A stretch of DNA of 28,144 nt from JADLEX01 sp964586775. GTDB lineage: Bacteria; Lernaellota; Lernaellaia; JACKCT01. This document shows positions 7,549 through 13,600 of this stretch, in pieces. Position 1 is the stretch's first letter; each line of letters starts with the position of its first letter. Made by a program: the position numbers and the translations under genes. The stretch covers positions 1 to 28,144 of the forward strand of contig CAZPJD010000251.1 in NCBI GenBank assembly GCA_964586775.1, read 5' to 3'. The notes under the pieces were generated by a model. It was not told the origin of the DNA, ran no database searches, and saw only the letters and a program-made list of their open reading frames with translations.

Positions 7549-8442
7549 ATGGCGAAGCCCCCTTCGCCCCTGAGTATCGAACGGGCGAAAATCGCCACGG
7601 TCAAGGCGCTTTTCGCCGACGATGCGCGGTTCGGCCGATTCGTACTCAAGGGCGGCGCGGCGCTGGATCTGATCTATCGCTTCCCTTCCGCCAGGTCCTC
7701 GCTCGATATCGATCTCTCGATGTCGGACGACCTCGCTTCGGGCGAAATCGATGATGTTCGTGACGTCTGGCGCCGGGCGCTGGACCGCGAATTCGAACCG
7801 TTCGGCGCGCGCGCGTTCGACATGACGTTTGAGCGTCGGCCGAAGCGGCGGGGTCCCGGACAACTCGATTTCTGGGGAGGCTATCGGCTCGAATTCAAAC
7901 TGACGCTTCGCGATCGGTCAAACGAATCAGCGATCTGGTTGACCGCGGCGCGGCGTGACGCGGTCGTCGTCGGACGCGGTCAATTGCGGACCATGTCCGT
8001 CGATATCAGCGCGCACGAGTTCTGCGCGGCCTCGCTGGAGAAAGAGTTGGAAGGAACGCTCGTCGTCGTTTATTCGCCCGTCGCCATCGTGGCGTAAAAA
8101 TTGCGAGCGCTGTGCCAGCAACTTCCCGAATACCCATACATGGGCGCGCGCATGAAGCGACCGCGTGCTCGCGACGTATTCGACATCTGCGCGGCGATGG
8201 ATGCCGTCTCGCTGGAGCCCGCTTCGGTCGCCGCGATACTTCCTTCGATCTTCGAAGCGAAACGTGTTCCCACAAAACTTCTTCCTAAATTGGGCGACGA
8301 AAACGTCCGGTCCTTTCATGCGCCGGACTTCCGGTCGGTGGAGCAGACAGTCCGAAATCCGGAGGATCTGCGCTCCTTCAACGATTACTATGATCGCGTG
8401 CTCGACCTCGTTTCACGGCTCGAAATTTCCGGGAATCCATAG
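7549..8442 (+). pseudogene. AbiEii-type nucleotidyltransferase toxin, interrupted by an in-frame TAA
   Basis: Type IV toxin-antitoxin nucleotidyltransferase gene of about 297 codons. The reading frame is intact from 7549 to the TAG at 8440-8442 except for one TAA at 8095-8097 (codon 183). The N-terminal half has the NTase core: KGGAALDL (34-41) and R49-SSLDIDL with the D53-x-D55 metal pair. After the stop, the same frame continues with KLRALCQQLPEY and RARDVFDI (about 206-213), both conserved in the family. The stop sits where members have Glu (AIVAEKLRAL), so one GAA-to-TAA change explains it. The 182-residue product would lack the C-terminal helical domain and the RARDxxDI motif, so it is probably inactive. 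TAA serves as a normal stop elsewhere here (the HU and methyltransferase genes). A sequencing or assembly error is the main alternative. The ATG at 7549 has only a weak GAG site. Confidence 0.85.
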
Positions 8443-9309
8443 TCGCCACTCCCGGACGTACGTCCCCTCGCGACCGATGCCGTGCTCGAGATAGAAGTCG
8501 CGCTCGATCGGCAAGCGCCGGACGAAGTCGATGGATTTGCGCGGATACGCGTCCGCGCGCTCGAGATAAAACCCGAGCGCCTGATGCCACGGGTATGCGT
8601 AGTCGAGCGAACGCAGCACCCCGACAAGGCGATTGACGGAGATACGACCCGCCGCCCGGCGAAACGCATCGAGCACACGGTGCGTTCCGCCCGCGTAACC
8701 GGGCCGCACGATGACATCAATCAACGTCCGTTCGACCGACGAGACCCGCACTGGGTAGCCGGCGACGTCGCGATCCACGATCTCCAGCCCCCCGCCGTCC
8801 TGCCCGCGCAGCCGCGCGATGCGAAATCCATTCCATTCGGCGACATCCGAAGTCTCTCGTACGGGCTTCGACATCGCCGAATCGATCTCGTCCTGCGCGA
8901 GTTCGCGCGGCGGGGTCTTTCGTGTTTGCGGGATGGTGACGAAGACGATCTTGGGAACGTCGTCGGTCAGATCGTGCACGGCGAGACCTGTGTAGTGACT
9001 AAGGTAGGCGCGATGATCGAGTGCACAGGCAACATGTTCGGGCAACGCCCGGTTTCTTCGCGCATAAACGCTCGTCGGGCGGACAGGAAAATTCAATCGA
9101 ATTTCTGTCAAGAGCCCAAGGTCATTCATCTTGTCAATGGCCATGCCGGGCGAGAAACTCGCGTTGATTTTCAATTCGACACGAATCTGTTCGAGACTGG
9201 ACTCCAGCGTCCTCGAGCGCCACGCCGCCGCGTTGAGGGATTCGAATCGGTCGACGACTTTTCGCCAACGAGGAGGACGTTGCGTGCTCTGCAAGGACGA
9301 CTGATTCAT
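8413..9309 (-). CDS. AbiEi-type antitoxin / transcriptional autorepressor
   Basis: 298-residue protein resembling the AbiEi antitoxins of type IV systems. The N-terminal part is a winged-helix-like region (about 15-115, with 'MAIDKMNDLGLLTEIRL' and 'RAYLSHYTGLAVHDL'). The C-terminal domain has the characteristic 'RVSSVERTLIDVIVRPGYAGG' (188-208), followed by 'VLDAFRRA' and 'ALGFYLERA'. In known pairs AbiEi represses its own operon through the winged helix and neutralises AbiEii. Here the gene is convergent with the AbiEii gene and their 3' ends overlap by 30 bp (8413-8442), instead of the usual antitoxin-toxin operon. I chose the ATG at 9309; the frame also has a TTG at 9318. There is no clear Shine-Dalgarno. 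A good promoter and two palindromes lie upstream. The frame is intact although the partner is broken. Confidence 0.8.
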   Translation of the reverse strand: MNQSSLQSTQRPPRWRKVVDRFESLNAAAWRSRTLESSLEQIRVELKINASFSPGMAIDKMNDLGLLTEIRLNFPVRPTSVYARRNRALPEHVACALDHRAYLSHYTGLAVHDLTDDVPKIVFVTIPQTRKTPPRELAQDEIDSAMSKPVRETSDVAEWNGFRIARLRGQDGGGLEIVDRDVAGYPVRVSSVERTLIDVIVRPGYAGGTHRVLDAFRRAAGRISVNRLVGVLRSLDYAYPWHQALGFYLERADAYPRKSIDFVRRLPIERDFYLEHGIGREGTYVREWRLWIPGNFEP

Positions 9310-9323
9310 TGGATGCAATTACG

Positions 9324-9351
9324 CTATACGAGTTACGAGTAACTCGTATAG
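9324..9351. promoter_or_regulatory. 28-bp perfect palindrome over the -10 region of the antitoxin promoter (operator 1)
   Basis: CTATACGAGTTAC (9324-9336) and GTAACTCGTATAG (9339-9351) are perfect 13-bp arms around a 2-base GA centre. The site covers the predicted -10 box and start point of the AbiEi promoter and ends 15 bases before the ATG. A dimer bound here would block transcription, fitting the known autorepression by AbiEi through inverted repeats. Confidence 0.7.
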
Positions 9352-9373
9352 CACACCGTCTTGGATTTGTCAA
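9345..9373 (-). promoter_or_regulatory. Promoter of the AbiEi gene
   Basis: On the minus strand: a perfect TTGACA -35 box (9373-9368), a 17-bp spacer, then TATACG as -10 (9350-9345) preceded by TGC, an extended -10. The expected start point is near 9338, inside the palindrome and about 30 bases before the ATG at 9309. Confidence 0.65.
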
Positions 9374-9426
9374 TGTCGAAATTTCCGAACAAATCCATCG
9401 GTCAGCAGAAGAAACTTCTTATGACA

Positions 9427-9454
9427 ACGGTATCGGTACTCGTACCGATACCGT
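9427..9454. promoter_or_regulatory. Second 28-bp perfect palindrome (operator 2)
   Basis: ACGGTATCGGTAC (9427-9439) and GTACCGATACCGT (9442-9454) are perfect 13-bp arms around a 2-base TC centre, the same 13-2-13 geometry as operator 1 and 103 bp from it centre to centre. The arms share only the inner G-k-TAC portion. No T-run follows on either strand, so a terminator for the kinase gene is less likely. Confidence 0.6.
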
Positions 9455-9473
9455 ATATTTGCGTGATTGTCAA
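9445..9473 (-). promoter_or_regulatory. Second promoter-like module, 100 bp upstream of the first
   Basis: On the minus strand: TTGACA (9473-9468), a 17-bp spacer and TATCGG (9450-9445). It lies exactly 100 bp from the AbiEi promoter and is likewise overlapped at the -10 by a 28-bp palindrome. The -10 is weak, so it may be a decayed or accessory promoter. Confidence 0.4.
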
Positions 9474-9514
9474 GCGAATTTTCCGGGGGCCCAACGGAAG
9501 ACCGTCCTCGCCCT

Positions 9515-12500
9515 TTACCGGTCCAGCGTCTCGCGGACCTTGCGCGCGAGGTCGCCCGCCGTAAACGGCTTTTGCACGAAGGCCGTTCCGGTTTCGAGCA
9601 CGCCGTGGCGCGCGATCGCGTCCTCGGTGTAGCCCGACATGAACAGCACGCGCAGCCCCGGTCGCCGGACGAGGAGCCGCTCGACCAGTTCGCGCCCGTT
9701 CATCCGCGGCATCACGACGTCGGACAGCACGAGATGGATCGTCACGTCGTCCCCGATCGCGAGGGCTTCGTCGCCGGACCCGGCCTCGATCACGTGGTAG
9801 CCGTTGCGCTCGAGCACGCGCCGGGCGAGTCGCCGCACCGCGTCTTCGTCCTCGACCACCAGAATCGTCTCCGCACCGCCGGGCGCGGCCGGCATCTCCG
9901 GCGTCTTGGCCGCGCGAACGCCTTCACGGATCGCGGGAAGGTAGAAGCGAAATTCGGCGCTTTCGTCGGGCCTCGAATCCACCGTGATGAATCCGCCGTT
10001 TTGCCGCGCGATGCCGTACACCGTGGCAAGGCCGAGCCCCGTGCCCTTGCCCTGTTCTTTCGTCGTGAAGAAGGGCTCGAAGATGCGCTCGCGCACCTCG
10101 TCGCTCATGCCGTGGCCGGTGTCGCGCACCGACATCATCGCATAGGCGCCGGGCGAGGTGTCGTGGTTGCGACTGGCGTAGTCCCGGTCCACCACCGCGT
10201 TCGCCGTTTCGATGGTCAGTCGGCCGCCGGCCGGCATCGCGTCGCGCGCGTTGACGCCGAGGTTGATGAGTACCTGCTCCATCTGCACCGGATCGGCCCG
10301 AACCGCAGTCAGATGCGCGCCGGGCACGAATACGAGCTCGATGTCCTCGCCGATCATCCGTTCGAGCATGCGATTGGAACTTGCGATCACTTCGTTCAGG
10401 TCGATCAGGCGCGGCTCGATGATCTGCTTGCGCGAAAACGCGAGAAGCTGCTGCGTGAGCGACGCGGCCCGGTCCGCGGCCTTCGTGATTTCCTTCAGAT
10501 CTTCGGCCATGGGATCTTCATCGCGCACCGAACGCAGCAGCAGCTCGGCGTAACCACGGATCGACGTCAAGATGTTGTTGAAATCGTGCGCCACGCCGCC
10601 CGCAAGGCGGCCGATCGCCTCCATCTTCGCCGCCGCGCGAAGCTGTTCCTCCAGACGCAGCCGTTCATTCTCGGTCCGCCACCGCACGATCGTCTGCGCG
10701 ATCTGCGATCCCGCACCGACGAGCGCCTCGCGACGCCGTGGCGCGAACTCGTCGCGCGTGAACGAAACGACCGTCAGGCATCCCACCACCTTGGCCTCGT
10801 GCACCAGCGGGATCACGGCCACGGCGCGGAATGCGCCGGGCGGAAGCCGCTTGTCCCAGTTTCGCGTGAGCACGGCGTGCGTCGAGAATACGGGCTTGCC
10901 CGCGGCGATGAGTCGCACGTGTTCGGTGTCGGGCCCGAGCACGCGGAGCTTGTCGGCAAAGTCGTCGGGCAATCCCCGATGCGCGACGGTTTCGAACGCT
11001 CCGTTTTCGCCCACCAGCATCACGGCACCGGCGTCGCCCTCGGCGACGCGAACGGCGCTTTGCAGACAGACGTCGAGCGCCGCGGCCAGATCGCGCGACG
11101 CCGCGATCTCGACCGACATGTCGCGAATCGCCAGCGCGATCTCCTCGCTTTCCATGCGATCGGTGACGTCGTGAAAGAGCACGGCGAACAGGCCCGGCGC
11201 GGGGGAGTAAGACCGCGTTTCGTACCACCGACCGATCGAACTCGCCCGCTGCACCATGTCCTCGGGTTCTCCCGTGAGCGCCACGCGGCCGTAGGTCTCG
11301 ATCCAGTAAGGATCGAGCTCGGGAATGACCTCGCTGGCATTCCGCCCGATGCACATATCCGCAGTGATTCCCGTCAATCGCTCGAACGCGGGATTGACCA
11401 TCAGCCATCGGTAGTCGGCAGGTTTTCCCTCGCCGTCCAGAATGATCTCGTGCAGGGCGAATCCCGTGCGCATCTCGTCGAAGAGCTGGCGGAACCGCCG
11501 CTCGCTGGCCGCGAGCTCCATCTCGATGCGTTTGCGCTCGGTGATGTCGCGAATGACGATCAGCGCGCAGGGATGGCCGTAAAACTCCATGAGCTGCGCG
11601 GACACCGAACCGGTGATGTTCTCGCCGCTGCGTGAGCGGAAATCGACCTCGGCGTCGGTGATGCGGCCGTGCTCCAGCATCTGCTCCCGTAGCGGTTCGA
11701 GTTGCTCGGGTTTCGCCCACAGTCCCAGTTCCTCGTGACGGCGTCCGATCAGTTCATTCCGCAAATAGCCGGTGCGTCGTTCGAAACATTCGTTGACCGC
11801 GAGGATCTGGCCCGTCCCCGCGACGGTGATCGCAATGGCGTCCATCGTGCTCTCGAACACTTTGCGGAAACGATCGCGCGTCTCGCGCAGCTCGTTTTCG
11901 AGATAGACGTGGTCCGTCAAGTCGGTCGCGAAGGCGATCGCTGTGCCGTCTTCGAGCCTCACGGCGTCGAGGCGCACGTGGACCGTGCGTCCGTCGCAGT
12001 GGTGCAGCGCGAAGTCGCCCGTCGCATGCCCTTCGTTCACCACCTTCGCGAAATGCTCCTCGGCCGCTGTCAGCGATTCGGGCGCGACGAGTTGGAAGAC
12101 GGATGTTGCAAGGAACTCCTCCCTCGAATAGCCGAGCATGCGACAGCCCGCCGGGTTCACATCGAGGTACCGGCCCTCGCGGTTCGCGACGAACATGCCA
12201 ACGGGCGAAGACTCGAAGTAGCGACGAAGCCGCTGCACGCTCGCGGCGAGCGCCGACTCCATGTTTTTTCGTTCGGTGATGTTGCGGACGATGGTGACGA
12301 CGCAGTCGCGACCCGCGATCGCCATGCGCTCCGAGGAAACGGAACCGATGATGCGGCCATCGTTCTCGCCGGTATCGAACGCGGTTTCGTAACCGACCAC
12401 CCGTCCGTCGCGATGTAGAATTTCGCGAAACCGCTCGAAGTCCGCGGGATCCGCCCACAGCCCCATCTCTACCGGCGTCTTGCCCAGCAGCTCCGACTTG

Positions 12501-13381
12501 GAGCGTCTGGCGAGCCGCTCGATGGAGGAATTGGCCTCGATCAACCGGCCCGTGCCGAATTCGGTGATCGTGATGATGTCAAAGGTGTTGTCGAAGACTT
12601 TGGCAAAGGTCTCGTGCGCGTCGAACAGCGCCCGTTCCAGCCGCGTTTTTTCGGTAATGTCGGTGAGGAATCCGATGAAACGGTTGCCGTCGAGGCGCAG
12701 TGCGTCGATGTGGGCGAAAATCAGGGCGTCGTCGCTGCGCTTCAGCCCGATGTCCACCCGGGCGTTTCCCGTGACTTTCAGCGCGGCGAACTCGGCCAGG
12801 CCGGTCGCGAGATCGACGGGCGAGAAGGCGTCCGCGACGTTTCGGCCGATCGCGTCGGCGACGGAATACCCGAGCATGGTCGCGCCCGCGAGGTTGGCAT
12901 CGAGGCAGACGCCGTTCGCATCCACCACGAAGACGCCCACCGGCGCCGACTCGAAATACGCCCGGAACTTCTTTTCGCCCGCGATCAGCGCTTCGCGATC
13001 GCGCTTCCACGCGGAGATGTCGAGCACGGTGAACACGACTCCGCGCTCGAGATTCGCGCGGTCGATCGGCGTCGACGAGAGCCAGACGTCGATGATCGTT
13101 TCGTTTCGGCACTTCCACCGCGTTTCGACCGCGCCCGTGCCGGATTCCTGGATCAAACGGTATTTTTCGCGTCCGACGTACTCGAACTCCTCGTCGGACG
13201 GGTAGAGCATCCGGGCGCTCTTTCCGATGAGCTCGGCCGCGGCGTACCCGACCATCTCGCACAGTCGCTCGTTCACGTCGGTGAACACGCGATTCACGAC
13301 CACGCCGATGCCCACCGGCGCCGCTCGAAGGACCGCCCGATGCTGCTCCAGAAGATCGGCCTCGGAGACCTTGCCCGACAT
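9515..13381 (-). CDS. Hybrid sensor histidine kinase with six PAS domains, GAF and receiver
   Basis: 1288-residue cytoplasmic hybrid kinase with no membrane segment. From the N-terminus it has six PAS modules (starting near 'RAVLRAAPVGIGVV', 'YFESAPVGVFVV', 'KVFDNTFDIITI', 'YFESSPVGMFVA', 'KVFESTMDAIAI' and 'LFDEMRTGFALH'), most closed by a DITE/DLT-type PAC motif. A GAF domain follows (from 'LAAALDVCLQSAVRVAEGDAG'). Then come HisKA with phospho-acceptor H near 932 in VAHDFNNIL, and HATPase_c with 'NLGVNARDAM', 'DTGHGM' and 'GTGLGLATV'. Last is a C-terminal receiver with phospho-acceptor D near 1221 in LVLSDVVMP, plus the conserved MSGY and KPF. The start at 13381 (MSGKVSEADLL) is preceded by GGGG 8-11 bases upstream; upstream in-frame ATGs lack a ribosome site. 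No response regulator with an output domain is adjacent, so the target is unknown. Confidence 0.9.
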   Translation of the reverse strand: MSGKVSEADLLEQHRAVLRAAPVGIGVVVNRVFTDVNERLCEMVGYAAAELIGKSARMLYPSDEEFEYVGREKYRLIQESGTGAVETRWKCRNETIIDVWLSSTPIDRANLERGVVFTVLDISAWKRDREALIAGEKKFRAYFESAPVGVFVVDANGVCLDANLAGATMLGYSVADAIGRNVADAFSPVDLATGLAEFAALKVTGNARVDIGLKRSDDALIFAHIDALRLDGNRFIGFLTDITEKTRLERALFDAHETFAKVFDNTFDIITITEFGTGRLIEANSSIERLARRSKSELLGKTPVEMGLWADPADFERFREILHRDGRVVGYETAFDTGENDGRIIGSVSSERMAIAGRDCVVTIVRNITERKNMESALAASVQRLRRYFESSPVGMFVANREGRYLDVNPAGCRMLGYSREEFLATSVFQLVAPESLTAAEEHFAKVVNEGHATGDFALHHCDGRTVHVRLDAVRLEDGTAIAFATDLTDHVYLENELRETRDRFRKVFESTMDAIAITVAGTGQILAVNECFERRTGYLRNELIGRRHEELGLWAKPEQLEPLREQMLEHGRITDAEVDFRSRSGENITGSVSAQLMEFYGHPCALIVIRDITERKRIEMELAASERRFRQLFDEMRTGFALHEIILDGEGKPADYRWLMVNPAFERLTGITADMCIGRNASEVIPELDPYWIETYGRVALTGEPEDMVQRASSIGRWYETRSYSPAPGLFAVLFHDVTDRMESEEIALAIRDMSVEIAASRDLAAALDVCLQSAVRVAEGDAGAVMLVGENGAFETVAHRGLPDDFADKLRVLGPDTEHVRLIAAGKPVFSTHAVLTRNWDKRLPPGAFRAVAVIPLVHEAKVVGCLTVVSFTRDEFAPRRREALVGAGSQIAQTIVRWRTENERLRLEEQLRAAAKMEAIGRLAGGVAHDFNNILTSIRGYAELLLRSVRDEDPMAEDLKEITKAADRAASLTQQLLAFSRKQIIEPRLIDLNEVIASSNRMLERMIGEDIELVFVPGAHLTAVRADPVQMEQVLINLGVNARDAMPAGGRLTIETANAVVDRDYASRNHDTSPGAYAMMSVRDTGHGMSDEVRERIFEPFFTTKEQGKGTGLGLATVYGIARQNGGFITVDSRPDESAEFRFYLPAIREGVRAAKTPEMPAAPGGAETILVVEDEDAVRRLARRVLERNGYHVIEAGSGDEALAIGDDVTIHLVLSDVVMPRMNGRELVERLLVRRPGLRVLFMSGYTEDAIARHGVLETGTAFVQKPFTAGDLARKVRETLDR

Positions 13382-13600
13382 GCAAACCCCGGAAAATTTC
13401 ATGAAAACTCGGGCGCCAGAGCCCGCTGACAACATCAAGCGCCCGCGAACAGCGCGAAGCATCGAACATTCTTTTGACCACGGCGGGCGGCGTCGCGTCA
13501 ATCGTTCAGCTTTGCTGGTCTTGCCGTCATCGCCCGGCTAAGATGCCTGCTCGTATGGGGATGGCCCCGTTTCGGGCAAGCCACTTGGGACTAGAGGCGC

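Noticed and set aside
8095..8097. Reassignment of TAA as a sense codon
   Set aside because: TAA ends the HU and methyltransferase genes and several others in the window, so the code is standard here.
8101..8442. The 113-codon frame after the TAA considered as an independent gene
   Set aside because: It begins in the same frame 3 bases after the stop, has only a TTG start and no ribosome site, and completes the AbiEii family motifs; it is the 3' half of the interrupted gene.
9362..9397. TGGATTTGT/ACAAATCCA inverted repeat (18-base loop) upstream of the antitoxin promoter
   Set aside because: Long loop and AT-rich; it overlaps the -35 region but lacks the symmetry of the two 28-bp palindromes, so it is not listed as an operator.
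9479..9514. TTCCG/CGGAA hairpin after the sensor kinase gene as its terminator
   Set aside because: 5-bp stem and 9-base loop with only AATT following on the minus strand; insufficient.
9467..11635. 722-codon plus-strand frame opposite the sensor kinase
   Set aside because: Composition-driven antisense frame (His/Arg/Asp-rich); the minus strand encodes unmistakable PAS, HisKA, HATPase and receiver domains.
13397..13406. TTTCATGAAA palindrome just upstream of the sensor kinase start
   Set aside because: Only 10 bp and AT-rich; expected by chance in a window of this size.
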